37,555 nt of DNA, from the NCBI RefSeq assembly GCF_026130165.1, contig NZ_JAIHOM010000045.1, positions 1 to 37,555 on the forward strand, in the 5' to 3' direction. The stretch's first letter is position 1, and each line of letters opens with the position of its first letter. The position numbers and the translations under genes were made by a program. Source of the stretch: Spirulina subsalsa FACHB-351 (GTDB taxonomy: Bacteria; Cyanobacteriota; Cyanobacteriia; Cyanobacteriales; Spirulinaceae). The notes beneath the pieces are model-generated. The model was not told the origin of the DNA. It did not search any database and saw nothing but the letters and a program-made list of their open reading frames with translations. Of this stretch, positions 7,963 to 16,698 are shown one piece after another.

Positions 7963-8742
7963 ATGTTACCGAGAGAAGAACTACTGAAAGGTGTCGAAAA
8001 TCGTCAAGAAGTCGCCCGCGTCATAGACCAAGCTGAACAAGCGATTAAAACCTGGGAAGTGGTGACGACGGATTTTTTGTCCCCTCCGGTGTTGATGGAG
8101 GTGGGGGGGAAGTTTGCCAAGCTTACGGAGGTGGAGTTATTGCCTTGGGGGGGGTATCCCCAAGCGGAACGGCAACGAGTGGCGATCGCACGTTCTGAAC
8201 TGTCCCTTGATTTTACTCAAGTTCCCCTCGCTCTGTTGGATATTGCCGGAAACTTTCTCTTTGACCCGGCCACCCATCGGGACTTTTTGGGGGCTATGTT
8301 AGGCACAGGTTTAGTGCGGGAGAAGGTGGGGGATATTGTCGTGTTGGGAGAACGGGGCGCTCAAGTGATTGTCGCTCCGGAGTTGGTGGACTTTTTAACC
8401 AGTAGTTTAGTTCAGGTGCGTTCTGTCCCGGTGAAAACCCAACAGGTGGAGTTTAGTGAGTTAAAATATCGCCCCCCGACTAAGAAGGAATTAACGACGG
8501 TTGAAGCGTCTTTGCGTTTAGATGCGATCGCCTCGGCCGGTTTGGGAATGTCGCGCAATAAAATGGTGGAAGCCATTAATGGGGGAGATGTGCGGGTGAA
8601 CTGGAAGGAAATCACCCAGCCCAGTTATACCATCCAATCCGGGGATTTAATCTCAGTGCGGGGCAAAGGACGGGTCGAAGTCGGCGAAGTGGTGATTACA
8701 AAAAAAGAACGCTATCGCGTCCAATTAACTCGTTATAAATAA
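7963..8742 (+). CDS. Photosystem II S4 domain protein (YlmH-like RNA-binding protein)
   Basis: The 259-residue product has the N-terminal YlmH-like region (DFLSPPVLMEV, LLPWGGYPQAERQRVAI). A C-terminal S4 RNA-binding domain follows at about residues 184-245 (LRLDAIASAGLGMSRNKMVEAI, then GDVRVNWKEI). The cyanobacterial branch of this family is named photosystem II S4 domain protein, but its molecular role is not settled; bacterial YlmH relatives act on ribosome-associated RNA. An in-frame start at 7912 would lie inside the tRNA, so the ATG at 7963 is chosen. It is probably transcribed with, or just downstream of, tRNA-Arg. Confidence 0.9.
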   Translation: MLPREELLKGVENRQEVARVIDQAEQAIKTWEVVTTDFLSPPVLMEVGGKFAKLTEVELLPWGGYPQAERQRVAIARSELSLDFTQVPLALLDIAGNFLFDPATHRDFLGAMLGTGLVREKVGDIVVLGERGAQVIVAPELVDFLTSSLVQVRSVPVKTQQVEFSELKYRPPTKKELTTVEASLRLDAIASAGLGMSRNKMVEAINGGDVRVNWKEITQPSYTIQSGDLISVRGKGRVEVGEVVITKKERYRVQLTRYK

Positions 8743-8758
8743 CCAGTGATTTGTTTTT

Positions 8759-8800
8759 TTGACACTCCTGGGCCTAAAGGCGTGAGGATTCTTAGACCAA
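8759..8800 (-). repeat. Solitary IS200/IS605-type terminal hairpin
   Basis: Read on the minus strand it is AAGAATCCTCACGCC, TTTA, GGCCCAGGAGTGTCAA, matching 110-134 almost base for base including the closing TGTCAA. No transposase gene is present on either side. Confidence 0.6.
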
Positions 8801-8861
8801 TGAGAAGACAAATTGAACTCGGATTTTCAGTAGAATGCTGAATCCCAGTAAACCGGGCGAA

Positions 8862-9293
8862 TTAACTCGGGTCTATTTGGGTTGCAATCGTTAACAATTC
8901 AAACACTAACAGTTTCTCGCCAGAGGATAAAGAGTTTAATAATTGAATTTCCGCTTCAGGTGTTAGAAGAACTTGATGGTTGGGGTGGAGCCAAAAATGC
9001 TTCCCCTGAATAAATCCTTGATCCTTTAACCTTTGACGAACTAAAGACAGAGCCAACCAATATAAATCTAACTCTGGCATCAGATAATCCGGGTTTTGTA
9101 AAATCCAATCGGCTGTCTCGGGAACATAATCAATTAAACGATAGACCCCTTGAGTTAAGACGACTTCGATTAAACTAGGATTAGGCAACACTGTCAAAAA
9201 ATCTTTCAAAGACTTGACTAAAGCAAAGTTGCGGCTTTTTAAAACATCAACGGTTAATTCTATATAATACTCATCAACCTGACGATGACTCAT
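8862..9293 (-). CDS. Conserved-looking hypothetical protein, 143 residues
   Basis: I do not recognise this family. The protein is soluble and mostly helical by eye, with blocks such as LTVDVLKSRNFALVKSL, PETADWILQNPDYLMPELD and LTPEAEIQLLNSLSSGEKL. There are no Cys/His clusters and no membrane segment. The open frame extends to 9473, but the extra 60 residues are low in sense. The ATG at 9293 is preceded by AAGGAAA (9301-9307, minus strand) seven bases upstream, so the shorter form is chosen; ATG 9317 is possible. It lies 420 bases from the M16 peptidase on the same strand, with an IS-like hairpin between them. Confidence 0.6.
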   Translation of the reverse strand: MSHRQVDEYYIELTVDVLKSRNFALVKSLKDFLTVLPNPSLIEVVLTQGVYRLIDYVPETADWILQNPDYLMPELDLYWLALSLVRQRLKDQGFIQGKHFWLHPNHQVLLTPEAEIQLLNSLSSGEKLLVFELLTIATQIDPS

Positions 9294-9713
9294 GGTGATC
9301 TTTCCTTGCCGAGTCATAGATTCTTGGTAAAGCGTCTCGGCAGGAGAATCCTTCAGCAAACCGGAAGGAGATTCGCCACTGAAGGGTGAAATAGCAATAC
9401 ACTCTGAACAGGAGACACAAGTCATATCAAAAATAGATAGTAAATAAAGTAACAAGCAAGAGAAAGGAGTCATAGGGCATTAGCCTCCTGACTCCTGTAA
9501 CTACCTTGACCTGAGACTTTGTGACCCACAAACTGAAGTTCAACCAATGACTTATTGGGTTACTGTACTCAGTCTAGGAAAAAATTGTGAGGATTTTGTG
9601 AGCAGTTTTCACAATTTAGTGACATCCTCCCGACGCTGACCGAAACGTTACAGCGCGGGGCTGCTCAGAGGTTAGCTAAATTGAAGGCAGAAAATGGATT
9701 GAAACATTTAGGT
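9294..9713. other. Intergenic stretch between the hypothetical gene and the M16 peptidase
   Basis: If the short start of the upstream gene is right, this is a 420-base gap. It holds that gene's RBS, an AT-rich segment at 9530-9620 likely to contain its promoter, and the IS-like hairpin at 9620-9666. Nothing else stands out. Confidence 0.5.
9620..9666. repeat. IS200/IS605-like hairpin, second type
   Basis: TGACATCCTCCCGACGCTGA ... CAGCGCGGGGCTGCT forms an imperfect stem. The arrangement TCCTnCCGACGCT ... AGCGCGGGGC recurs at 21853-21893, which marks it as a dispersed element rather than a chance fold. Confidence 0.45.
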
Positions 9714-11021
9714 TCAGTTTGAGGTTGCGGGTCGAACCACTACCATACCGTAGGCATCGGGGTTTAAATAACATTGGGCGACATTTTGAATATCAGCCGG
9801 GGTGATAGCTTGAATGCGCTGGGGATAGGTTAAGGCGGGTTCTAAATCCCGCAATTTACAGTAATAGTAACCATAAAGACTGGTGCGATCGCTGGGGCGT
9901 TCATTATTAAACACAAACCGATTCGCCACTTGGGTCTGAATACGGGCTAAATCCTTGGGATTGACGGGTTCTTCTTGGAAGGATCTTAAGTGTTGTGCGA
10001 TCGCCTCCTCCACCACCGCCACATTTTCCGTCGGCAACTGGGCTGCCACATAAAACACCCCTTGGAGATGATAGGTCATATTACTCACCCCAATAGAAGT
10101 CACTAACTGGCGTTCCTCCCGCAAATCTCGGAACAAACGGGACAGTTTCCCCTGACCCAACAACGTGGCCAACACATCCAAACCATAGGTTTTCCCCAAC
10201 TCCAACAAACCCGGCACCCGCCACACCATAACTAAACGGGCTTGTTGCACCCGAGAATCTGTCAACTCACGGCGCACAATCCCTTCAAAGGGCGGTTCAG
10301 CGAGAAAATCCTCCCAAGGGGGAGAGTCGGGAACTTCATCCAAAGGGGAGCGGGGTTCATAGACCGCCCCAAAACTCTCTTCCACCTGCTGAATTAACAT
10401 CTCCACAGGCAAATTCCCCACCACAGCGGCCGTCATTTGATGGGGTTGATACCATTGAGCATGAAAATCGCGCATTTGTTGGGGGCGTAACCCTTGAATC
10501 ACCTCCGTTGGACCCAACACCGGACGACGATAAGGCGATCGCTCAAAACAAGTCTCCATCGCCTGCATATAGACCCGCCGACTAGGATTATCCTCAGAAC
10601 GGCGAATCTCCTCCAACACCACCGACCGTTCCCGTTCAAACGCCCCATCAGGCATACAGGCATTTAACACCACCTCCAACTGAAGCGGCAGCAAATCCCC
10701 AAAATCCTGCGCCGCCGCCGTCAAATAATAGTGCGTGTAATCCTGACTTGTAGCCGCATTCGTCACCGCCCCCCGTTCCTCAATCCGACGTTCAAACTCC
10801 CCACTCGGCAAATTCGGCGTACCTTTAAAAATCATATGTTCTAAAAAGTGCGCCATACCATTAATCTCATCGGACTCCAACGCCGACCCCACATTCAGCC
10901 ACAAATTAAACGACACCACCGCCCCCGGCATCTGTTCGGCCACTATCGTTAAACCATTCGGCAATTGATGAATCCTAGGCTGATTTAAAGGCAACGTCCG
11001 GTGCAGCAGTGTAGAGGTCAT
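9714..11021 (-). CDS. M16 family zinc metallopeptidase (processing-peptidase type)
   Basis: The 435-residue protein has the inverted zinc motif HFLEH at residues 58-62 and the third ligand region VVLEEIRRSEDNP, with glutamates at 137-138. The spacing of about 75 residues is standard. The C-terminal half is the non-catalytic M16 domain, with SRLFRDLREERQLVTSIG. Relatives include bacterial PqqL/YmxG-like and mitochondrial processing peptidases, which cleave extended peptides in a closed chamber. No signal peptide is visible, so it is probably cytosolic. It is upstream-adjacent to clpP on the same strand, with a 65-base gap, and the two proteolysis genes may share a transcript. Confidence 0.92.
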   Translation of the reverse strand: MTSTLLHRTLPLNQPRIHQLPNGLTIVAEQMPGAVVSFNLWLNVGSALESDEINGMAHFLEHMIFKGTPNLPSGEFERRIEERGAVTNAATSQDYTHYYLTAAAQDFGDLLPLQLEVVLNACMPDGAFERERSVVLEEIRRSEDNPSRRVYMQAMETCFERSPYRRPVLGPTEVIQGLRPQQMRDFHAQWYQPHQMTAAVVGNLPVEMLIQQVEESFGAVYEPRSPLDEVPDSPPWEDFLAEPPFEGIVRRELTDSRVQQARLVMVWRVPGLLELGKTYGLDVLATLLGQGKLSRLFRDLREERQLVTSIGVSNMTYHLQGVFYVAAQLPTENVAVVEEAIAQHLRSFQEEPVNPKDLARIQTQVANRFVFNNERPSDRTSLYGYYYCKLRDLEPALTYPQRIQAITPADIQNVAQCYLNPDAYGMVVVRPATSN

Positions 11022-11086
11022 AGTTGAATCTCAGAAGGGGCAATCATCAGGAAAAGGGCAGTCAAGGGCAGTTCAAAGGCGAAATT

Positions 11087-11695
11087 CTAGCCTTCATGGG
11101 GAGGAGGATTACTGGCCGAAGGTTTGCGGTCAATCACCTGATCAATCAAACCGTAATCCTTCGCCTCCGCCGGAGACATAAAGAAATCCCGGTCTGTATC
11201 CACCTCAATCCGCTCTATGGGTTGTCCAGTATGATGAGCTAAATGTTGATTTAACAATGCCTTGAGATAGAGAATTTCCTTCGCTTGAATTTCAATATCC
11301 GTCGCTTGGCCTTGCGCTCCCCCTAAAGGTTGATGAATCATAATCCGGGAGTGAGGCAAACTCAACCGTTTCCCCTTCGTCCCTGCACTCAACAAAAACG
11401 CCCCCATACTGGCCGCCAATCCCACGCAAATTGTCGAGACATCAGGGCGCACTTGATTCATCGTGTCAAAAATCCCCAGTCCTGCCGAGACAGACCCCCC
11501 CGGAGAGTTAATGTAGAGGTAAATATCTTTTTCCGCGTCTTCAGCTTCCAAATAGAGCAACTGCGCCACAATCAGGTTAGCAATTTCATCCGTTACAGGT
11601 TGCCCTAAGAAAACAATCCGCTCTTTCAGCAGGCGAGAATAAATATCAAAGGCACGTTCGCCACGGCCGGAAGTTTCAATAACAGTTGGGATCAT
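11087..11695 (-). CDS. clpP: ATP-dependent Clp protease proteolytic subunit
   Basis: The 202-residue protein contains the ClpP triad in correct spacing: Ser96 ([11 protein letters not shown]), His121 ([10 protein letters not shown]) and Asp170 ([10 protein letters not shown]). It also has the oxyanion/handle elements SPGGSV and the N-terminal [22 protein letters not shown] split over residues 10-31. It forms a tetradecameric serine protease that works with ClpC/ClpX ATPases in the cytosol. Cyanobacteria carry several clpP paralogues plus clpR. The catalytic Ser and His exclude clpR, but which paralogue this is cannot be told here. Confidence 0.96.
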   Translation of the reverse strand: MIPTVIETSGRGERAFDIYSRLLKERIVFLGQPVTDEIANLIVAQLLYLEAEDAEKDIYLYINSPGGSVSAGLGIFDTMNQVRPDVSTICVGLAASMGAFLLSAGTKGKRLSLPHSRIMIHQPLGGAQGQATDIEIQAKEILYLKALLNQHLAHHTGQPIERIEVDTDRDFFMSPAEAKDYGLIDQVIDRKPSASNPPPHEG

Positions 11696-11969
11696 GGAAA
11701 AGGCTCTATTGATGATGTTGATTGGGTTATTCCCATCAAGTCTAACAGAATATCGCCTGAAGCGGGGGAGAACGGGTCATCGCAAGGCTGACAAGTTAAG
11801 CATGAATGTCCTCTGGTCAAGGTCAGGGAACAATTAATAACTAATAATTATCAATTCCTAAATTTTACTGATTACTGTTCACTGTGAAGGCACACAAGCT
11901 TAACTTGTCAAGGTTGCGCTCATAGCAAGTTAAGCTCCTTGTCAATTCGTACAGCGAATCGGGACCCCC
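11696..11969. other. Intergenic region with GACAAGTTAAGC repeats
   Basis: This 274-base region precedes clpP and follows the glycosyltransferase stop. It has GACAAGTTAAGC at 11790-11801. It also has a hairpin made of AGCTTAACTTG (11897-11907) and CAAGTTAAGCT (11926-11936). The left arm is part of a 22-bp sequence found inverted at 15908-15929. Confidence 0.7.
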
Positions 11970-12941
11970 CTATGGATTGATAGATGGGGAATCGGACTGG
12001 AGTTCAGGAAAAGGTTGAATCTCACGGGCAGCATCGGGTAAAACCGCCTGTTGCTGACCTCTACTCCGAGCGTGGAAGGTGATTAAATCAAGGGGCGTGT
12101 TCATTAAATCAACAGTTTTAGCCTTACCTACTACTAACTTCAACGTAGCAATAGGCAGTTCTTTGAGCAACCAACGACTGAGCCGATAAACGGTTTTTTG
12201 AGGGTTAATTTCCGTACCTAACGCCACACCATGTAAATCATGTAAATAACGGTTAGAACGCCCATAACGCCGCCACTGACTGCGTAATTCGACCAGACTC
12301 GCCCGGTGACGATGCCGAACAACTGCATCCTCGACAAACTCTAATTGCCAGTCGGTTTCCCGTAAAATCCGCCAACAAATATCCGCATCTCCTCCTGTCG
12401 TTAAGTAGGGGCGAAATAGCCCCACATCGCGCAAGGCTTGTTTCCGAATGGCCAGATTTGCCGTCTGTCCGTAGGGGCAAAAGCTATGATTCAGGGTGTG
12501 TTTTTGGGAGAGGGTATCTTTGCGCTCGGCATATTGTTCTAAGAGATTCTCACTCGGTAGGGCGAGAATTTCCCCGACGGCTAAACCGATATTCGCTTGA
12601 CTAAAGGGTTTGAGCAGGTTTTCCAGCCAAGTGGGTTGGGGGCGACAGTCGGCATCGGTAAAGGCGAGTAGTTCGCTCTGGGCGGCACAAATTCCCTTGT
12701 TGCGGGCGGCGTAGGAGCTTTGAATTTTGGGTTCTTGCAGGGGGCGCAGGGTTAGACCTTGTTGGGCAAAGTCTTGACTGGCGGCTTGCAGTTGGTCAAA
12801 AGTGTGATCTGTACTGTTATTATCCACCAGTAAATACTCAACCTGTGAGCCGGGATAGGTTTGGGCTTTTAAGCAGGCTAAGAGGTCCGGTAAGTCTTCG
12901 ATACCGTTGTAAATGGGGATAATAACTGAGGCGTTCAGCAT
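11970..12941 (-). CDS. Family 2 glycosyltransferase
   Basis: This GT-A fold enzyme opens MLNASVIIPIYNGIEDLPDL. It has the nucleotide-binding LLVDNNSTDHTFDQL, the donor/metal DxD-type motif AFTDADCRPQPTW and an acceptor-region GGDADICWRI. It would add a sugar from an NDP-sugar to a glycan or lipid carrier on the cytosolic side. The frame extends 24 codons upstream to 13013, but the fold starts right at M25, so ATG 12941 is chosen. The product is then 323 residues. Its C-terminal 70 residues (after RWLLKELPIATLKLVVGKAK) look amphipathic and may touch the membrane. It may act with the GT4 enzyme at 14754. Confidence 0.88.
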   Translation of the reverse strand: MLNASVIIPIYNGIEDLPDLLACLKAQTYPGSQVEYLLVDNNSTDHTFDQLQAASQDFAQQGLTLRPLQEPKIQSSYAARNKGICAAQSELLAFTDADCRPQPTWLENLLKPFSQANIGLAVGEILALPSENLLEQYAERKDTLSQKHTLNHSFCPYGQTANLAIRKQALRDVGLFRPYLTTGGDADICWRILRETDWQLEFVEDAVVRHRHRASLVELRSQWRRYGRSNRYLHDLHGVALGTEINPQKTVYRLSRWLLKELPIATLKLVVGKAKTVDLMNTPLDLITFHARSRGQQQAVLPDAAREIQPFPELQSDSPSINP

Positions 12942-13013
12942 AAGCGATTGACGAATGGAGTTGTCAATTAGGGTATCGCAAAAGACTGTAACCCGTGGAT
13001 ATCTCTGAATCAA

Positions 13014-13785
13014 GGGTTAGAGTATGGCCAAAGAAGGATAAGTGAAGTGGGGAGGCAACTTTTTAGGCCGATTGATCGACTAAGAGTCTATCTAGTTTGG
13101 CGTTGGGTTTTGGGGGAGGTCATCGGATTTCCCCCTTTTTTTCTGTCGTAAGAGTTATTTTAAGCGATTCTACTTATGGTTATATCGCTTGAATTTCAGG
13201 GTTTTAAAATAGTCTATTTCGGAAGTCATCGCAATACATAGGGCTTGCTTTCTGAGAAAGTCGAAAATTGATCATAAATTATGATATTGTATGCCCTAAA
13301 CTATCCGCAAACCTACTGAAATCAAATAAATTCAAGTAAAAACATGATCGGGATCACAGACTGACTCATTTTCTTGTGATATGGTGGGAAATAGGGGCTG
13401 TTTTTTTTGCGATGAATACTATTAATTGTAGTTTGAATTTTTGTAGTTTAAATTTTAGCCGAATCATGACCCCAATTAAAGCACTGTATGTATTTTTTCG
13501 GACATTCACAGGAAAAAGCCAATTTTTTTTAATCAAATAAAATGGGTGTTGTTGCCCAGTACATGAGAAGCAATGGGGTTTCAAAGGAGTTCATCGCCCT
13601 TCTGTGCTGACTTTTGTTGTCTAGAAAAAAAGAAGGGTTGGAAACTTGCCGAATATTTTGGCTCATTCTCTGTTATTTTTTGGGGTGTATCCAAGATTGA
13701 ATTCCTTTAAACTATAGAGTAAGGAGTTGGGGGGATGGCCTCCGGTTCAAAAAATGGGAGATGAGGAACGTTCATCAGGGAGAGG
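13014..13785. other. Long AT-rich intergenic region
   Basis: About 770 bases separate the divergent glycosyltransferase and HD-domain gene, more if the shorter GT2 start is used. No credible gene is seen: the 72-residue minus frame at 13366-13584 is AT-rich and lacks motifs. The region has a plus-strand terminator-like hairpin at 13112-13142 and long A/T tracts further on. It must hold both promoters, but no clear pair could be assigned. Confidence 0.6.
13112..13142 (+). terminator. Rho-independent terminator with no gene upstream
   Basis: GGGGGA (13112-13117), a 12-base loop and TCCCCC (13130-13135) are followed by seven T (13136-13142). The U-run is on the plus strand only, yet the gene to the left is on the minus strand. 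It may end an unannotated small RNA. Confidence 0.55.
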
Positions 13786-14643
13786 ATGATGTTGCAGGCA
13801 CAACGAACCTCCATTGAGTATTGTATTCAATGCTTGCAGGAGGGCTATCGCAAAAATTACGGTTCTCTCAAGGGGGAATATGCTGAGATTATTGGTGAAG
13901 GGGCGAATCTGGCACTGAAAGCGATCGCCAAAACCGATGCAGCCTATCATGATATAGAACATACCATCCTTGTAGCCCTAACCGGACAGGAAATTCTGCG
14001 GGGAAAACAGTTAAGGGAGGGAGTGGTTTCTTGTGAAGACTGGCTTCATTGCATCCTATCGTTGTTGTATCACGATATTGGCTATCTCAAAGGCATTTGT
14101 CATCAAGATCAACCCAGCCAAAGACGCTACACCACAGGCTACAATCGAGATTTTATTGTTCTCCCTGCCGATGCGACAGATGCCAGTTTAACAGCGTATC
14201 ATGTAGATCGAGGCAAGCGGTTTGTCGCGGAACAATTTGCCGCTCATCCTCAATTAGATATTACCTTGATCCAGCATAATATTGAACTGACTCGTTTTCC
14301 TGTACCTCCCGATGAAGCCCACGAGGATACGATTCATTACCCCGGATTAATGCGGGCAGCTGATTTAATTGGTCAGTTGGCAGATCCCGGTTATTTAGGC
14401 AAACTTCCGGCTTTATTCGCCGAATTTGCCGAAAATGGGACGAATACAACCCTAGGCTATCAAACGCCCGAAGATTTAAAAGCTGGATTCCCGCCTTTTT
14501 TCTGGAATGTAGTGTATCCCTATATTAAAGACAGTCTTTCTTATTTAAAGATGACCTCAAGCGGTCAACAAATTATTACGAATCTCTACGGTAATGTGTT
14601 TACCGTTGAACGAGAGTTAAATCTGTTGTACGAGATGAGTTAG
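13786..14643 (+). CDS. HD-domain metal-dependent phosphohydrolase, Npun_R2479-like
   Basis: The 285-residue protein has an HD-type metal site: YHDIEH at 54-59 and LLYHDIGYLKG at 94-103, with a later helix RAADLIGQLADPGYL that supplies further ligands. HD proteins hydrolyse phosphate esters, often nucleotides or signalling nucleotides. The overall layout resembles a cyanobacterial family annotated after Npun_R2479 (recalled); its substrate is unknown. Two in-frame ATGs are adjacent (13786, 13789). It lies between two glycosyltransferase genes, but 110 bases from the next one and with no shared terminator, so a functional link is only suggested. Confidence 0.8.
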   Translation: MMLQAQRTSIEYCIQCLQEGYRKNYGSLKGEYAEIIGEGANLALKAIAKTDAAYHDIEHTILVALTGQEILRGKQLREGVVSCEDWLHCILSLLYHDIGYLKGICHQDQPSQRRYTTGYNRDFIVLPADATDASLTAYHVDRGKRFVAEQFAAHPQLDITLIQHNIELTRFPVPPDEAHEDTIHYPGLMRAADLIGQLADPGYLGKLPALFAEFAENGTNTTLGYQTPEDLKAGFPPFFWNVVYPYIKDSLSYLKMTSSGQQIITNLYGNVFTVERELNLLYEMS

Positions 14644-14736
14644 GTGTGAATTGTCAAGAGCAAGGACTCCAGAACAAGGCACAATAGAAAGAGTAGAATT
14701 CAGCACATGGTCTGTCACTGAGCAGGATTATATCGT

Positions 14737-14743
14737 GAGGGAG
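14737..14743 (+). promoter_or_regulatory. Ribosome binding site supporting a TTG start
   Basis: GAGGGAG lies 10 bases before the TTG at 14754. No in-frame ATG exists near it, and the GTG at 14735 runs into a stop after four codons. Confidence 0.6.
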
Positions 14744-14753
14744 TATTAAAAGC

Positions 14754-15911
14754 TTGCAGACTACAGACACCCCTATCCATCATGTTTTTGTCTTTCTGGA
14801 AATTTTTGCCCAAGAAGGAGGGATTCAGTCCTATGTTAAGGATATTCTGGAAGGGTATCAAAGCCTAACTGAACAGCCCGATTGTCCCTATCAGGCGGAT
14901 ATTTTTTTGCTGCGCGATTCAGCCGACAGTAAAAATCCCTTTTCTGGGGGGAATCTCACCTTTCACTATTTCCTCTCGGGTACTCCTTGGTTGGGGCGCT
15001 TACGTCTGGCGACTGCATTGTTGAAAACGCTACTCACCCAACGTCCTGACCATGTTTTCTGTGGTCATATTAACTTAGCGCCTTTAATTCATGCTCTCTG
15101 TAAACCCTTGGGGATTCCCTATACTGTCCTGACCTATGGGAAGGAAGTGTGGGACGCTTTGCCTGAACCAAAACGCTACGCATTGCAGGCAGCGCAAGAG
15201 ATTTGGACGATTAGCCGCTATAGTCGCGATCGCCTTTGTGCCGCCAATAAAATTCCCATCAAGCAGGTGCAGTTTTTGCCCTGCATTGTGGACGAAACCC
15301 TTTTCACTCCCGGGGAAAAACCCCCTACCCTGCTGGAGAAATATCACCTCACCGGATGCACGGTTCTCATGACCGTTGCCCGGTTGTGGTCTGGGGATCC
15401 CTACAAAGGGGTAGATGTCACCATTCGCGCCCTCCCAGCCATTCTCAAGGAGTTTCCCGAGGTAAAATACTTGGTCATTGGACGAGGGGATGATCAGCCC
15501 CGTCTGGCTCAACTGGCGCAGGATTTGGGGGTTGCGGAACGGGTGATTTTCGCTGGATTTGTGCGGACAGAAGACCTCAGCGCTCATTATCGGGTGGCGG
15601 ATATTTATGTGATGCCGTCTCAAGAAGGGTTTGGGATTGTTTATTTAGAGGCGATGGTAAGCGGAATTCCAGTGATTTCTGGGGATGATGATGGTTCTGC
15701 GGATCCCTTACAAGATGGCCGGGTGGGGTGGCGTGTTCCCCATCGGGATGTGGATTGTGTGGCTGAAGCTTGTTTAGAGGTACTGAGGAATCTCAACAAT
15801 CCGGCTGAATTACGGTGTAATGGTTCTTGGTTACGGGAACAGACCATTGCCAAGTTTAGTAAAGGGGCTTTGACTCAACAGTTAAAGGTGTTAATTGAGC
15901 AGCAACTTTGA
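14754..15911 (+). CDS. Family 4 (GT-B) glycosyltransferase
   Basis: This 385-residue enzyme has an N-terminal acceptor domain (HHVFVFLEIFAQEGGIQSYV) and a C-terminal donor domain. Donor-domain landmarks are VARLWSGDPYKGVDVTIRAL, LVIGRGDDQPRL, VIFAGFVRTEDLSAHY and the E-x7-E signature SQEGFGIVYLEAMVSG at about 289-304. Such enzymes retain the anomeric configuration and build lipopolysaccharide, exopolysaccharide or glycolipids at the inner face of the membrane. Translation apparently starts at TTG, supported by an upstream GAGGGAG. The stop is followed directly by the 22-bp repeat at 15908. Confidence 0.9.
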   Translation: MQTTDTPIHHVFVFLEIFAQEGGIQSYVKDILEGYQSLTEQPDCPYQADIFLLRDSADSKNPFSGGNLTFHYFLSGTPWLGRLRLATALLKTLLTQRPDHVFCGHINLAPLIHALCKPLGIPYTVLTYGKEVWDALPEPKRYALQAAQEIWTISRYSRDRLCAANKIPIKQVQFLPCIVDETLFTPGEKPPTLLEKYHLTGCTVLMTVARLWSGDPYKGVDVTIRALPAILKEFPEVKYLVIGRGDDQPRLAQLAQDLGVAERVIFAGFVRTEDLSAHYRVADIYVMPSQEGFGIVYLEAMVSGIPVISGDDDGSADPLQDGRVGWRVPHRDVDCVAEACLEVLRNLNNPAELRCNGSWLREQTIAKFSKGALTQQLKVLIEQQL

Positions 15912-15929
15912 CAAGTTAAGCTTGTGTGC
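15908..15929 (+). repeat. 22-bp repeat, inverted copy of 11890-11911
   Basis: The sequence opens TTGACAAGTTAAGC and ends TTGTGTGC. It is the exact reverse complement of 11890-11911, and its core GACAAGTTAAGC also occurs at 11790-11801. The copy overlaps the last codons of the GT4 gene. Confidence 0.85.
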
Positions 15930-15946
15930 ATTTTTTCAATCCCACG

Positions 15947-16615
15947 ATGAAGAAAATTATGAGTATTGCCACCTCGGAACCCCCAGCAACACAATCAACG
16001 AAAGGAGAGCAACGGGTTGTGTTGCGGTGCATTTCTTGGGATGCCTATGTGCAGCTATTAGGACTGTTGCCCCAATCACGGGGGGCGCGTTTGACTTACG
16101 ATCAGGGAGTGCTGGAAATTACGATGCCTTTGGAAGACCATGAGTTTTTTCGCTGTCTGATTGAACGATTTATTATTGTCTTGGTGGAGTTGCTCAATTT
16201 GCCTATCAAAACAATGGGGTCAACGACTCTAAATTATCCCCCATTGCAAAGGGGAGCGGAGCCGGATAATGCTTACTACATTCAGAATCAGCCTTTGGTG
16301 AAGGGGCGGAATGTGGATTTTGCTTCAGATCCACCGCCGGATTTAGTGGTGGAGGTGGATATTACCCACACGGATATTGCGAAAAATCAGTTTTATGCGG
16401 CGTTGGGCGTGCCGGAGTTTTGGCGGTTTAATGGGGAGGTGTGGCGGATTTATAGTCTGCAAGAGGGGGGTTATGTTGAGGTGGATTACAGTCCAACTTT
16501 TTCCCAAGTGCCGAAGGAGTGGCTCTATGATTTTTTGGTGATGGCGAAGGAGGATGAGGTGGGGGCTATGCGGGAGTTACGAGAACGCTGGCGCGCCTGT
16601 TTTGGTGAAAGCTGA
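15947..16615 (+). CDS. Uma2 family (DUF820) putative endonuclease
   Basis: The product, about 222 residues, belongs to the cyanobacterial Uma2/DUF820 family, which has a PD-(D/E)XK nuclease-like fold. Visible elements are ISWDAYVQLL, YDQGVLEITMP, EPDNAYYIQN and the core PPDLVVEVDITHTDI with the conserved D and E-x-D acids. A lysine-type residue follows in QFYAALGVPEFWRF. Cellular function is unknown despite very high copy number in cyanobacteria. The open frame starts at 15926, but that ATG lies in the 22-bp repeat; ATG 15947 or 15959 fits homologues better. It is the most divergent of the three Uma2 genes here. Confidence 0.8.
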   Translation: MKKIMSIATSEPPATQSTKGEQRVVLRCISWDAYVQLLGLLPQSRGARLTYDQGVLEITMPLEDHEFFRCLIERFIIVLVELLNLPIKTMGSTTLNYPPLQRGAEPDNAYYIQNQPLVKGRNVDFASDPPPDLVVEVDITHTDIAKNQFYAALGVPEFWRFNGEVWRIYSLQEGGYVEVDYSPTFSQVPKEWLYDFLVMAKEDEVGAMRELRERWRACFGES

Positions 16616-16633
16616 CCTGCTAGTGGACAATAC

Positions 16634-16657
16634 TCCCCGCTCTAAAGAGACGGGGCT
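16634..16657. repeat. Short GC hairpin between convergent genes
   Basis: CCCCGCTCT, AA, AGAGACGGGG pairs with one bulge between the Uma2 stop (16615) and the aldo/keto reductase stop (16699). It is followed by CTACCAAGC rather than a U-run. It resembles the dispersed IS-end hairpins more than a terminator. Confidence 0.4.
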
Positions 16658-16698
16658 ACCAAGCTTCCGAGTTTTTTTCGTGTCGGGAGTATGGCACA

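Noticed and set aside
9294-9473. N-terminal 60 residues of the hypothetical gene at 8862
   Set aside because: The extension includes CVSCSECIAIS, which resembles a metal site, but it is upstream of a better start with a ribosome binding site and looks like translated leader sequence.
13366-13584. 72-residue minus-strand frame
   Set aside because: AT-rich, lysine/phenylalanine-heavy composition with no motif and no ribosome binding site; typical of chance frames in AT-rich intergenic DNA.
13786-15911. HD gene and GT4 as one operon making a nucleotide-regulated glycan
   Set aside because: The 110-base gap, separate ribosome binding sites and lack of any known link between these families do not support more than proximity.
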